DNA from: Streptomyces morookaense
Lineage (GTDB): Bacteria; Actinomycetota; Actinomycetes; Streptomycetales; Streptomycetaceae
DNA: 64,000 nt
Assembly: GCF_013030945.1 (NCBI RefSeq)
Contig: NZ_JABBXF010000002.1
Location: 119,680-183,679 of the forward strand
Reading direction: 5' to 3'
Position 1 is the first letter of the stretch. Each line of letters begins with the position of its first letter. The position numbers and the translations under genes are program-made. Positions 25,866-34,896 of this stretch are shown here, one piece after another. Below the pieces are notes generated by a model. The model had not been told where the DNA came from and did not search any database. It saw only the letters and a program-made list of their open reading frames with translations.

Positions 25866-26525
25866 GTGTCCGTTCTCCTCGAGCAACCCGCGAGCCTCGC
25901 CTACCGCCCGAACAAACCGACGGCCATGGTCGTCGTCGCCGACCCCCGGGTCCGCTCCACGGTCACCCGCCACCTGTGGGCCCTGGGAGTGCGCGACGTC
26001 ATCGAGGCCTCGTCCATCGCGGAGGCCCGCCCGCGCATCGGCAACCCGCGCGACATCTGTGTCGCCGATGTCCACCTCCCGGACGGTTCCGGGCTGACTC
26101 TCCTCTCCGAGACCCGCGCCGCCGGCTGGCCCAACGGCCTCGCCCTGTCCGCCGCCGACGACATCGGCGCCGTGCGCAACGCCCTCGCGGGCGGCGTCAA
26201 GGGCTACGTCGTCACCGGAACCCGTACCAACCTCGGCGTCCCCGGCCGCCCCGGAGCCGCCCCCATCGGCTCCGCCGCCGCCCGGATGCAACGCCGCCCG
26301 CCCGGGGCGCCCGGGCACCCGGGCGGCTACCGCGAACTGTCCGGCCGTGAGGTCGAGGTCCTGCGGCTGGTGGCGGAGGGCCAGTCGAACAAGGCCATCG
26401 GCGTCTCGATGGGGCTGTCCGCACTCACCGTGAAGAGCCACCTGGCCCGGATCGCCCGCAAACTGGGCACCGGGGACCGGGCCGGAATGGTCGCCGTGGC
26501 ACTGCGCACCGGCATCATCCACTGA
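25866..26525 (+). CDS. Orphan LuxR-type response regulator
   Basis: This 219-residue protein has an N-terminal receiver-like domain (phosphoacceptor Asp in ICVADVHLPDGSG, about residue 68) and a C-terminal LuxR helix-turn-helix (YRELSGREVEVLRLVAEGQSNKAIGVSMGLS across residues 158-190). The linker is Pro/Gly-rich. There is no histidine kinase nearby, so its partner is unknown. GTG 25866 follows GGAGG at five-base spacing. The conserved lysine region of the receiver reads GVKGYVVTG. It lies between DUF3000 and RNase D, all on the same strand, with hairpins separating each. Confidence 0.88.
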   Translation: MSVLLEQPASLAYRPNKPTAMVVVADPRVRSTVTRHLWALGVRDVIEASSIAEARPRIGNPRDICVADVHLPDGSGLTLLSETRAAGWPNGLALSAADDIGAVRNALAGGVKGYVVTGTRTNLGVPGRPGAAPIGSAAARMQRRPPGAPGHPGGYRELSGREVEVLRLVAEGQSNKAIGVSMGLSALTVKSHLARIARKLGTGDRAGMVAVALRTGIIH

Positions 26526-26542
26526 CCCCGCCCGACCGCACC

Positions 26543-26576
26543 GCGCCCGTCGCCGGAACGTTCCGGCGACGGGCGC
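26543..26576. terminator. 34-bp perfect palindrome after response regulator
   Basis: Bases 26543-26559 are the exact reverse complement of 26560-26576. The unpaired loop must come from the central bases. It ends 26 bases before the GTG of RNase D, so it separates the two transcripts or sits in the RNase D promoter. Confidence 0.7.
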
Positions 26577-26602
26577 TTGCCATGCACGGATACCCTTGAC
26601 CG

Positions 26603-27880
26603 GTGACCGACGCCCAAGACACCGCAGCAGAAGCGACACTGCGAACCCCCGGGGGCGCCCCTCCGGCCGACGTCGAAACGGCGCCGATCCCCCTGTTGGA
26701 GCCGCGTGAGGGCATTCCCCCGGTCGTCGCCGACCCCGACGCCCTGGCCGATGTCGTCGCCGCCTTCGCCGCGGGCACCGGCCCCGTCGCCGTCGACGCC
26801 GAGCGGGCCTCCGGCTACCGCTACGGCCAGCGCGCCTACCTCGTCCAGCTGCGCCGCGAGGGCGCCGGCTCGGCCCTGATCGACCCGGTCGGCTGCCCCG
26901 ACCTGTCCGCCCTGGGCGACGCCGTCGCGGACGCCGAGTGGGTGCTGCACGCCGCCACCCAGGACCTGCCGTGCCTGCGCGAGATAGGGATGGTGCCGAC
27001 GCGGCTGTTCGACACCGAGCTCGCGGGCCGGCTCGCGGGCTTCGCGCGGGTGGGGCTCGGCGCCATGGTCGAGAACGTCCTCGGGTACGCCCTGGAGAAG
27101 GGCCACTCCGCCGTCGACTGGTCCACCCGCCCGCTGCCCGACCCCTGGCTGCGCTACGCCGCGCTGGACGTGGAACTCCTCGTCGACCTGCGCGACGCCC
27201 TGGAGGCGGAGCTGGAGCGGCAGGGCAAGCTGGAGTGGGCCCGGCAGGAGTTCGCCGCCATCGCCGCCGCCCCGCCGGCCCCGCCCCGCAAGGACCCCTG
27301 GCGCCGCACCTCCGGCATGCACAAGGTGCGCCGGCGCCGGCAGATGGCCGTGGTGCGGGAGCTGTGGAACGTGCGCGACCACGTCGCCCAGCGGCGCGAC
27401 GTCTCGCCGGGCAAGGTCCTGGGCGACGGCGCGATCGTCGAGGCGGCGCTGAACATGCCGCCGAATACCCACGCCCTGGCGGCCCTGCCCGGCTTCGGGC
27501 ACCGGATGAGCCGCAAGCAGCTGGAACAGTGGCAGTCGGCCATCGACCGGGCCCGGGCGATCCCGGAGGCGGAACTCCCGCAGCCCGGCCAGCCGCTCAC
27601 GGGCCCGCCCCCGCCGCGCGCCTGGGCGGACAAGGACCCGGTCGCGGCCGCCCGGCTGCTGGCGGCGCGGTCCGCGGTCTCCGCACTGGCCGAGCGACTG
27701 ACGATGCCCCAGGAGAACCTGATCACCCCGGACACCGTGCGCCGGCTGTGCTGGGAGCCGCCGAAGGACCCCACCCCGGAGGCGGTCGCCGAGGTCCTCG
27801 CGGCCCACGGCGCCCGCCCCTGGCAGGTGGAACAGGTGACTCCGGTGCTGGTCACGGCGCTGCGCACGGCCGCGGCCTGA
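26603..27880 (+). CDS. rnd: Ribonuclease D
   Basis: This 425-residue protein has the DEDD exonuclease motifs: VAVDAERASGYRYGQRAYLVQ (Asp and Glu, about residue 63), the Asp of LHAATQDLPCL and the Tyr/Asp of LRYAALDVELLVDL. An HRDC domain follows (RDHVAQRRDVSPGKVL, about residue 260 onward). It trims 3' ends of structured RNAs such as tRNA precursors. The C-terminal 130 residues are an actinobacterial extension. GTG 26603 is the start. A 13-bp hairpin follows the stop. Confidence 0.93.
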   Translation: MTDAQDTAAEATLRTPGGAPPADVETAPIPLLEPREGIPPVVADPDALADVVAAFAAGTGPVAVDAERASGYRYGQRAYLVQLRREGAGSALIDPVGCPDLSALGDAVADAEWVLHAATQDLPCLREIGMVPTRLFDTELAGRLAGFARVGLGAMVENVLGYALEKGHSAVDWSTRPLPDPWLRYAALDVELLVDLRDALEAELERQGKLEWARQEFAAIAAAPPAPPRKDPWRRTSGMHKVRRRRQMAVVRELWNVRDHVAQRRDVSPGKVLGDGAIVEAALNMPPNTHALAALPGFGHRMSRKQLEQWQSAIDRARAIPEAELPQPGQPLTGPPPPRAWADKDPVAAARLLAARSAVSALAERLTMPQENLITPDTVRRLCWEPPKDPTPEAVAEVLAAHGARPWQVEQVTPVLVTALRTAAA

Positions 27881-27890
27881 TCCTCCTCAC

Positions 27891-27935
27891 CCGACGGGCC
27901 CGGCCCCGCCCCAGGCGGCGGTCCGGGCCCGTCGG
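27891..27935 (+). terminator. 13-bp stem-loop after RNase D
   Basis: CCGACGGGCCCGG (27891-27903) pairs with CCGGGCCCGTCGG (27923-27935). It follows the rnd stop by 10 bases. Confidence 0.75.
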
Positions 27936-28107
27936 CGTACCCGGACCAGCGGGAAAGGCAGCCGGCGTGTGATCTGCGACGCTCCCCGCCAGAGGGCTGG
28001 GCAGCATGGTTACCCGCAAGTAGCATGACGGTGAGCTTCCGCGCCGTGGCGTACCCGTGTTCCGGCATGCCCGAGCGCAGCGACCCCGCATCTGGAGGAG
28101 AGCCAAC

Positions 28108-29322
28108 GTGCCTCGTACCGCTAGGGACGTCGTCTTCGTCGACGGCGTCCGCACCCCGTTCGGCAAGGCGGGCCCGAAGGGCATCTACCACGAGACCCGC
28201 GCCGACGACCTGGTCGTCAAGTGCATCCGGGAACTGCTGCGCCGCAACCCGGACCTGGACCCGGCCCGGATCGACGAGGTGGCCCTCGCCGCCACGACCC
28301 AGATCGGTGACCAGGGCCTGACCCTGGGCCGCACCGCCGGCATCCTCGCGGGCCTCCCGCAGTCGGTGCCCGGCTTCTCCATCGACCGCATGTGTGCCGG
28401 TGCGATGACGGCCGTCACCAGCGTCGCCGGCGGCATCGCCTTCGGTGCCTACGACATCGCCGTCGCGGGCGGCGTCGAGCACATGGGCCGCCACCCGATG
28501 GGCGAGGGCGTGGACCCCAACCCGCGCTTCGTCTCCGAGAAGCTGGTCGACCAGTCCGCCCTGTTCATGGGCATGACGGCGGAGAACCTGCACGACCGCC
28601 TCCCGCACATCACCAAGCAGCGCACCGACGAGTACGCGGTCCGCAGCCAGGAGAAGGCCGCCAAGGCCTACGCGGACGGCAAGATCCAGGCCGACCTGGT
28701 GCCGATCTCCGTGCGCCGCACCTCTCCCGACGGCGGCGAGACCGGCTGGGGCCTGGCCACCGCCGACGAGCCGATGCGCCCGGGCACCACGCTGGACGGC
28801 CTGGCCTCTCTGAAGACCCCGTTCCGTCCGCACGGCCGGGTCACCGCGGGCAACGCGGCCGGCCTCAACGACGGTGCCACCGCCTCGCTGATCGCCTCCG
28901 AGGACGTGGCGCGCGAGCTGGGCCTGCCGGTCAAGATGCGCCTGGTCGCCTATGCGTTCGCGGGTGTCGAGCCGGAGGTCATGGGCATCGGCCCGGTCCC
29001 GGCGACCGAGAAGGCGCTCGCCAAGGCGGGCCTGTCGATCGACGACATCGGCCTGTTCGAGATCAACGAGGCCTTCGCGGTGCAGGTGCTCTCGCTCCTG
29101 GACCACTACGGCATCGCCGACGACGACCCGCGCGTCAACCAGTACGGCGGCGCCATCGCGTTCGGCCACCCGCTCGCCTCGTCCGGCGTCCGCCTGATGA
29201 CGCAGCTGGCCCGGCAGTTCGAGGAGCAGCCGCACGTCCGCTACGGCATCACCACCATGTGCGTCGGCTTCGGTATGGGCGGCACGGTCATCTGGGAGAA
29301 CCCCCACTGGGAGGGCAAGTGA
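28108..29322 (+). CDS. fadA: Acetyl-CoA C-acyltransferase, fatty acid beta-oxidation
   Basis: This 404-residue thiolase has catalytic Cys in DRMCAGAMTAV (about residue 95), His in GGAIAFGHPLASSG and a second Cys in TTMCVGFGMGG. It is coupled to the multifunctional fadB-like gene by a GTGA overlap, so it is the thiolase of the beta-oxidation complex. GTG 28108 has GGAGGAG at 7-base spacing; upstream in-frame residues are not thiolase-like. It makes acetyl-CoA and a shortened acyl-CoA from 3-ketoacyl-CoA. Confidence 0.92.
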   Translation: MPRTARDVVFVDGVRTPFGKAGPKGIYHETRADDLVVKCIRELLRRNPDLDPARIDEVALAATTQIGDQGLTLGRTAGILAGLPQSVPGFSIDRMCAGAMTAVTSVAGGIAFGAYDIAVAGGVEHMGRHPMGEGVDPNPRFVSEKLVDQSALFMGMTAENLHDRLPHITKQRTDEYAVRSQEKAAKAYADGKIQADLVPISVRRTSPDGGETGWGLATADEPMRPGTTLDGLASLKTPFRPHGRVTAGNAAGLNDGATASLIASEDVARELGLPVKMRLVAYAFAGVEPEVMGIGPVPATEKALAKAGLSIDDIGLFEINEAFAVQVLSLLDHYGIADDDPRVNQYGGAIAFGHPLASSGVRLMTQLARQFEEQPHVRYGITTMCVGFGMGGTVIWENPHWEGK

Positions 29323-31448
29323 GCACCACCGCCGATCTGTTGAAGGGCGCGGCCGAGCTCTTCCCCGACGAGGTCGTCACGCAGGCGCACGTGCGCCACC
29401 TCGACCTCCCGCAGGGCGCGGGCAAGTTCGCCCTCATCACGCTGGACAACGGCCTGGACCACACCAAGCCGACCACCTTCGGCCCGCAGTCGCTCGCCAA
29501 CCTCGACGCGGCGATCGACCAGGTGGAGAAGGAGGCCGCCGAGGGCGGCATCGTCGGCGTCGGTGTCACCGGCAAGCCGTTCATCTTCGCCGTCGGCGCC
29601 GACCTCAAGGGCCTCGAGGTGCTGAAGCGCCACGAGGACGCGGTGGCCATCGGCAAGGGCGGCCACGACGTCTTCAAGCGCCTGGCGGCCCTCGCGGTCC
29701 CGACGTTCGCGTACTACAACGGCGCGGCCATGGGCGGCGGCGTCGAGGTCGGCCTGCACTGCACCTACCGCACGGTGTCGCGGGCGCTCCCGGCCTTCTC
29801 GCTGCCCGAGGTCTTCCTGGGCCTCGTCCCCGGCTGGGGCGGCTGCACCCTGCTGCCGAACATCATCGGCGCGGACCGCGCGGTCTCGGTGATCATCGAG
29901 AACTCGCTCAACCAGAACAAGCAGCTCAAGGGCCAGCAGGTCTTCGACCTCGGGATCGCCGACGCGATCTTCGACGGTGCGGACTTCCTGGAGCAGTCGC
30001 TGATCTGGACCGCCTCCGTCCTGAAGGGCACCACCGAGGTCGTCCGGGCCGAGGTCGACCGCGGCGAGGCCTGGGACCGGGCCGTCGAGCGCGGCCGCTT
30101 CATCGCCGACGGCAAGGTGCACGGCGCCGCCCCGGCCGCGTACCGCGCGCTGGACATCATCGCCCAGGCCAAGAACGGCGACCTGCGCCAGGGCTTCGAC
30201 GCCGAGGACCAGGCCCTCGCGGACCTGATCATGTCCGGTGAACTGCGCAGCGGCATCTACGCGTTCAACCTGGTGCAGAAGCGCGGCAAGCGCCCCGCCG
30301 GCGCCCCGGACAAGTCGCTGGCCCGCCCGGTCACCAAGGTGGGTGTCGTCGGCGCCGGCCTGATGGCCTCGCAGCTGGCGCTGCTCTTCGCGCGCCGCCT
30401 CGAGGTGCCGGTCGTGCTGACCGACATCGACCAGGAGCGCGTCGACAAGGGCGTGGGCTACGTCCACGGCGAGATCGACAAGCTGCTCGGCAAGGGCCGT
30501 ATCAACCAGGACAAGGCCAACCGCCTCAAGGGCCTGGTGTCCGGCTCCCTCGACAAGGCCGCCGCCTTCGGCGACGCGGACTTCGTCATCGAGGCCGTCT
30601 TCGAGGAGATGGGCGTCAAGCAGCAGGTGTTCGCCGAGGTCGAGGCGGTGGTCCCGGAGACCGCCATCCTCGCCACCAACACCTCCTCGCTGTCGGTGTC
30701 CGAGATGGCGTCGAAGCTCAAGCACCCCGAGCGGGTCGTCGGCTTCCACTTCTTCAACCCGGTCGCGATCCTGCCGCTGCTGGAGATCGTGCGCGGCGAG
30801 CGCACCGACGACGCGGCGCTGGCCACCGCGTTCGCGGTCGCCAAGTCCCTGAAGAAGACGGCCGTGTTGGTGAAGGACGCTCCCGCGTTCGTCGTCAACC
30901 GCATCCTGACCCGCTTCATGGGCGAGATCCAGAACGTCATCGACGAGGGCACCCCGGTCGAGACGGCCGAGAAGGCCGTCGAGCCGCTGGGCCTGCCGAT
31001 GTCCCCGCTGGTCCTGCTGGAGCTGGTCGGCCCGGCGATCGGCCTGCACGTCTCCGAGACGCTGGCCGCCGCCTTCCCCGACCGCTTCAAGGTCTCCCCG
31101 AACCTGGCGGCGGTCGTCAAGGCCGGCAAGCGCGGCTTCTACGTCTACGACTCCGGCAAGCCGGAGCTGGACCCCGAGGTCGCGGCCCTCCTGGTGCAGG
31201 GCGACACGGTCCTGACGGAGGAGCAGGTCCGCGCCCGCGTCCTGGACGCGGTCGCGCAGGAGATCGGCCTGATGCTGGACGAGGGCGTCGTCGCCGAGGC
31301 CCAGGACATCGACCTGTGCCTGATCACCGGCGCCGGCTGGCCCTTCCACCTGGGCGGCCTCACGCCGTACCTGGACCGCGAGGGCATCTCGGAACGGGTG
31401 AACGGCAAGCGGTTCCTGCCGCAGGGCGTGGCGAGCGTCCCGGCGTAA
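29319..31448 (+). CDS. fadB: Enoyl-CoA hydratase/3-hydroxyacyl-CoA dehydrogenase
   Basis: This 709-residue fusion has an N-terminal crotonase domain (GVGVTGKPFIFAVGADLKGL and YYNGAAMGGGVEVGLHC, about residues 80-150) that hydrates enoyl-CoA. A 3-hydroxyacyl-CoA dehydrogenase follows, with NAD motif GVVGAGLMASQLALLFARR at about residue 345 and GFHFFNPVAILPLLEIVRG at about 475. The C-terminal 3HCDH domains complete it. GTG 29319 overlaps the fadA stop, giving co-translation of a trifunctional complex. A strong terminator follows. Confidence 0.94.
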   Translation: MSTTADLLKGAAELFPDEVVTQAHVRHLDLPQGAGKFALITLDNGLDHTKPTTFGPQSLANLDAAIDQVEKEAAEGGIVGVGVTGKPFIFAVGADLKGLEVLKRHEDAVAIGKGGHDVFKRLAALAVPTFAYYNGAAMGGGVEVGLHCTYRTVSRALPAFSLPEVFLGLVPGWGGCTLLPNIIGADRAVSVIIENSLNQNKQLKGQQVFDLGIADAIFDGADFLEQSLIWTASVLKGTTEVVRAEVDRGEAWDRAVERGRFIADGKVHGAAPAAYRALDIIAQAKNGDLRQGFDAEDQALADLIMSGELRSGIYAFNLVQKRGKRPAGAPDKSLARPVTKVGVVGAGLMASQLALLFARRLEVPVVLTDIDQERVDKGVGYVHGEIDKLLGKGRINQDKANRLKGLVSGSLDKAAAFGDADFVIEAVFEEMGVKQQVFAEVEAVVPETAILATNTSSLSVSEMASKLKHPERVVGFHFFNPVAILPLLEIVRGERTDDAALATAFAVAKSLKKTAVLVKDAPAFVVNRILTRFMGEIQNVIDEGTPVETAEKAVEPLGLPMSPLVLLELVGPAIGLHVSETLAAAFPDRFKVSPNLAAVVKAGKRGFYVYDSGKPELDPEVAALLVQGDTVLTEEQVRARVLDAVAQEIGLMLDEGVVAEAQDIDLCLITGAGWPFHLGGLTPYLDREGISERVNGKRFLPQGVASVPA

Positions 31449-31458
31449 CGGGCAACGT

Positions 31459-31493
31459 CGAAAAGGGCCGCGCAGTTCGCGCGGCCCTTTTCG
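31459..31493 (+). terminator. fadAB intrinsic terminator
   Basis: A 15-bp perfect stem (31459-31473 with 31479-31493) around AGTTC contains AAAAGGGCCGCGC and its complement ending CCCTTTT. It follows the fadB stop by 10 bases. Confidence 0.85.
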
Positions 31494-31497
31494 AGTT

Positions 31498-31656
31498 GGG
31501 CTGCGCCCCGTAGGGGGGCGGGGAACTGCGCGATCAGCCCCCACCCGCCCGCAGCCGACGCACCACCCCAGAGGTCCGGGGCGCAGCCCCGGGGACCTCG
31601 ACTGCGGGCACGTCGTGGCCGGTCGCGCAGTTCCCCGCGCCCCTACGGGGCGCAGC
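31498..31656. repeat. Inverted pair of subtype 1 repeats around a third hairpin
   Basis: A minus-oriented copy (31498-31557) and a plus-oriented copy (31601-31656) flank a stem in which GAGGTCC (31571-31577) pairs with GGACCTC (31593-31599) and GGGGC/GCCCC pairs inside it. Both copies carry CGCGCAGTTCCCCGC or its complement. The unit fills the gap between the convergent fadB and beta-propeller genes and resembles the clustered REP arrays of other bacteria. Confidence 0.75.
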
Positions 31657-31679
31657 AAGATCCGCCGGACACGCCCCGG

Positions 31680-32771
31680 CTAGGCCCGCTCCCACTCCCC
31701 GAACTCGAGCTCCGCGCCAGCGGCCCGCTGGCGGGCCACCCGCAACCCCCCGCCCTCGGCGACGAACGCCAGAACAACACGCTCGTCCCCGTCGAGCGCA
31801 AGCGCCGGCGCACCGGCGCAGGGCTCGGTACCCACCTCCGCCCACGACACGGCGGCAGGATCATCCTGCCCATCCGGCACGACAGCCACAGCCACCCGCC
31901 CGGAAGCCGCACGCTGAGCCAGCACCAGGCACAGCCGACCGTCAACGGCCGCGCGCAGCGCAGCCACCGGCCCCGACCCACCCGGGTCGGGCGAGGCCAG
32001 CGGCACCGGGGCCGGGGCCTCCGCGCCTTCCTGGCCGGCCTCCGGGTACTGCGCCAGCAAGGCGGAGTCGGCGGCGTCCCGCCAGAAGTGCGCGACGCGC
32101 CCGTCCCCGAGGGACACGGACGCCAGCGAGCCGGGCACCGGCTTGGCAGGGGTGTTGAGGGTCCGGACGAACTCACCGCCCGGCTCCTCCTGGCGCCAGC
32201 GCAGGACGACCTCGCTCGAGACGGCGAGCAGCTCCGCCCGCCCGTCACCGGTAGCGGCAGCGGACACCGTGTCGAGCAGCCGGCTGCCGTGCAGATCCAG
32301 CCAAGGGCCCCAGATGCCCTTGGCATCCTGCTTGCGCGCGCTGAGCCCGTTGCCCGCGTTGCGCAGGGCGATGAAGAGTCCCTCGGCGTCCACGACGGCG
32401 GTCGGGGCGCCCATCTGGTCGGCGCGCTCCCAGTCGCGGCCGTAGGGGGTGCCGATCGTGCGCCAGTTGGTGACGGCGCGGCCGGTCTGGAACTGGGTGG
32501 TGTAGACGACGTCCGTCTCGGCCCGGCCGTCCTCGTGCTCCCGGCGGCGCAGGCCGGTCAGGTACACATACCCCTCGGGGGTCTGCGCTATGGACAGGTA
32601 CGGCTCCAGGCCGGGCATCGCCAGGTGCTGGGGGCCGCTCCAGCCGGGGCCGCCGGGGCGGGTCTCGGTCCAGCGCGTGAGGCCGTCCTGGGCCGGGGCG
32701 TAGGCCGTCAGCCGGCCGTCCTTGCCCCTCAGCAACCAGCCGGTGGTGGGGGCGGCCGTCCGCACTGCCAT
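31680..32771 (-). CDS. Predicted beta-propeller protein, function unknown
   Basis: This 363-residue protein has no signal peptide or membrane segment. Sequence blocks of about 50 residues recur with patterns like GWLLRGKDGRLTAYAPAQDG, YLSIAQTPEGYVYLTGL, APTAVVDAEGLFIALRNAGNG and SLASVSLGDGRVAHFWRDA, with W/F, D-G turns and beta-strand composition. This suggests a six- or seven-bladed propeller like PLL lectin or sialidase-fold proteins. The Asp-box is not complete. It is divergent from the NYN-like gene. No function is assigned. Confidence 0.6.
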   Translation of the reverse strand: MAVRTAAPTTGWLLRGKDGRLTAYAPAQDGLTRWTETRPGGPGWSGPQHLAMPGLEPYLSIAQTPEGYVYLTGLRRREHEDGRAETDVVYTTQFQTGRAVTNWRTIGTPYGRDWERADQMGAPTAVVDAEGLFIALRNAGNGLSARKQDAKGIWGPWLDLHGSRLLDTVSAAATGDGRAELLAVSSEVVLRWRQEEPGGEFVRTLNTPAKPVPGSLASVSLGDGRVAHFWRDAADSALLAQYPEAGQEGAEAPAPVPLASPDPGGSGPVAALRAAVDGRLCLVLAQRAASGRVAVAVVPDGQDDPAAVSWAEVGTEPCAGAPALALDGDERVVLAFVAEGGGLRVARQRAAGAELEFGEWERA

Positions 32772-32875
32772 GACTCGCTGTCAGCCTCTCTCGTCGGGGA
32801 GTTCGTCGGCTTTGCCGACGCCCGACCCTAACATTGCACGCCTCGCGGGCCCCCGGGCGTGCGAGGCTGTCCCCC

Positions 32876-33259
32876 GTGAACGATCATGTTGCGCTTCTTG
32901 TCGTGGATGCGGCGAATGTCGTCGGCTCCGTGCCCGACGGCTGGTGGCGCGATCGCGCCGGCGCCGCCGAGCGTCTGCGTGACCGGCTCGCGGCGGACGG
33001 GCTGCCGGCCGGAGCTGTGCAGCCGCCGACCGGACCGCTGGAGATCGTGCTCGTCGTGGAAGGGGCCGCCCGGGGTGTCGCCCCGGTGCCCGGCGTGCAG
33101 GTCGTCGCCGCTGCGGGCAGCGGGGACGACCGCATCGTGGAGCTCGTCGCCGCCCGGGCGCCCGGGCGGCGGTGCATCGTCGTCACCGCCGACCGGGAGC
33201 TGCGTTCCCGAGTGCGGGCACTGGGTGCGGACGTCGTGGGGCCTCGCGCCGTCCGATAG
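32876..33259 (+). CDS. Small NYN/PIN-like protein
   Basis: This 127-residue protein begins VALLVVDAANVVGSVPDGWWRDRAG, an Asp-x-x-Asn motif like that of NYN-domain nucleases, and has later acidic positions in GSGDDRIVEL and IVVTADRELRSRV. This D...D-D...D arrangement fits the PIN/NYN RNase fold. Database labels for such Streptomyces proteins vary. GTG 32876 was chosen because the conserved block starts six residues later. It ends 9 bases before the convergent permease gene stop. RNA cleavage is inferred from the fold. Confidence 0.65.
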   Translation: MNDHVALLVVDAANVVGSVPDGWWRDRAGAAERLRDRLAADGLPAGAVQPPTGPLEIVLVVEGAARGVAPVPGVQVVAAAGSGDDRIVELVAARAPGRRCIVVTADRELRSRVRALGADVVGPRAVR

Positions 33260-33268
33260 TCACGCCTC

Positions 33269-34756
33269 TTACGAGGCGTTCCGGGCGCCCACCCGGCTGT
33301 GCCTGCGGCCGTACGCGAAGTACACCGCCACCCCCAGCACCATCCAGGCCGCGAACCGCAGCCATGTCTCCGCGGGCAGGTTGAGCATCAGCCACACCGA
33401 CGCCGTCACCGACAGCACCGGCACGGCCGGGACGAACGGGGTGCGGAAGGCCCGCGGCAGGTCCGGCCGCGTACGGCGCAGGATGACCACGCCGAGCGCG
33501 ACGACGACGAACGCGAACAGCGTCCCGATGTTGACCAGTTCGGCCAGGACGTCGATCGAGGTGAAGCCCGCCACCACCGCGACCACCACGCCCAGCAGGA
33601 TCGTCGAGCGGTAGGGGGTGCCGAAGCGCGGGTGGACGGTCGAGAAGAACCGCGGCAGCAGCCCGTCGCGGCTCATGGCGAAGAACACCCGGCTCTGGCC
33701 GAGCAGCAGGATCATGCAGACGGTGGTCAGGCCGATCGCGGCGCCGAAGCTGATCAGCCCGGCCCAGAAGGGCTGCCCGCGGCTCTTGAACGCGTCGGCG
33801 AGCGGTGCCTCCGTGGAGAGCCGGCTGTACTTCTCCATGCCGGTGACGACGACGGAGACGCCCACGTACAGCGCGGTGCAGATGGCGAGCGAGCCGAGGA
33901 TGCCGCGGGGGACGTCGTGCTGGGGGTTGCGGGTCTCCTCGGCGGCGGTGGCGACGATGTCGAAGCCGATGAAGGCGAAGAAGACGATGGCGGCGGCCGA
34001 GAAGATGCCCATGACGCCGAAGTTCGACGGGGTGAAACCGAAGATCAGCTGCGAGAGCGGTGCGGCGAGCCCGTTGTTGCCGGAGGTGCCCTGCGCGGGC
34101 GGGATGAACGGCCTGTAGTTGTCGCCGTTGATCAGGAAGGCGCCCACGACGATGACGATGAGGACGACGGTGACCTTGACCGCGACCACCACCGCGGTCA
34201 CCCGCGAGGAGAGCTTTATTCCTGCGACGAGGATGACGGTCAGTGCCAGGACCAGGGCGCAGGCGAGGATGTCGAAGCCGAAGGTGCCGCCGTGCGGGCC
34301 GCTGAGCACGGCCGGCAGGTGCCAGCCGGCATTGTCCAGCAGCGACCGGATGTAGCCGGACCAGCCGACGGCTACCACGGCGCAGCCCAGCGCCAGTTCC
34401 AGGATCAGGTCCCAGCCGATGATCCACGCGGGCAGTTCGCCGAGCGTGGCGTACGAGAAGGTGTACGCGGACCCGGCGACCGGGACGGTGGCGGCGAACT
34501 CCGCGTAGCAGAGGGCCGCGAGGCCGCACACGATGCCGGCGAGGACGAAGGCCAGCGCCACGGCCGGCCCTGCGTTCTGTTTGGCGACCTTTCCGGTGAG
34601 CACGAAAATGCCGGTGCCGATGACGACACCGACGCCGAACACCGTGAGGTCGAGTGCGGAGAGGGACTTTTTGAGCGCGTGTTCCGGTTCCTCGGTGTCC
34701 TGGATGGACTGCTCGACCGTTTTCGTCCGGAACATGCCGCGCGTACCGCGGGTCAT
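33269..34756 (-). CDS. APC-family amino acid permease
   Basis: This 495-residue membrane protein has about 12 to 14 predicted helices. The first is LDLTVFGVGVVIGTGIFVLTG (two parts, residues 35-55), the signature substrate-binding GxGIF motif of APC transporters. The length and the C-terminal helices fit the cationic amino acid transporter branch. ATG 34756 has GGAGG seven bases upstream. Arginine or lysine transport is plausible from the branch but not proven. No operon partners. Confidence 0.88.
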   Translation of the reverse strand: MTRGTRGMFRTKTVEQSIQDTEEPEHALKKSLSALDLTVFGVGVVIGTGIFVLTGKVAKQNAGPAVALAFVLAGIVCGLAALCYAEFAATVPVAGSAYTFSYATLGELPAWIIGWDLILELALGCAVVAVGWSGYIRSLLDNAGWHLPAVLSGPHGGTFGFDILACALVLALTVILVAGIKLSSRVTAVVVAVKVTVVLIVIVVGAFLINGDNYRPFIPPAQGTSGNNGLAAPLSQLIFGFTPSNFGVMGIFSAAAIVFFAFIGFDIVATAAEETRNPQHDVPRGILGSLAICTALYVGVSVVVTGMEKYSRLSTEAPLADAFKSRGQPFWAGLISFGAAIGLTTVCMILLLGQSRVFFAMSRDGLLPRFFSTVHPRFGTPYRSTILLGVVVAVVAGFTSIDVLAELVNIGTLFAFVVVALGVVILRRTRPDLPRAFRTPFVPAVPVLSVTASVWLMLNLPAETWLRFAAWMVLGVAVYFAYGRRHSRVGARNAS

Positions 34757-34896
34757 CGGCTCACCTCCACCGTCGCGAGTCTCCGCGATGATGGAACCCG
34801 CTCGGGGGTGGCAACGGCCACCCCCGTGCAGGATTCACCCTATGGAGGGGTGCCTCGAACGCCGGACGGCCTGATTCCGGCCCGTCCGGGGGCGTC

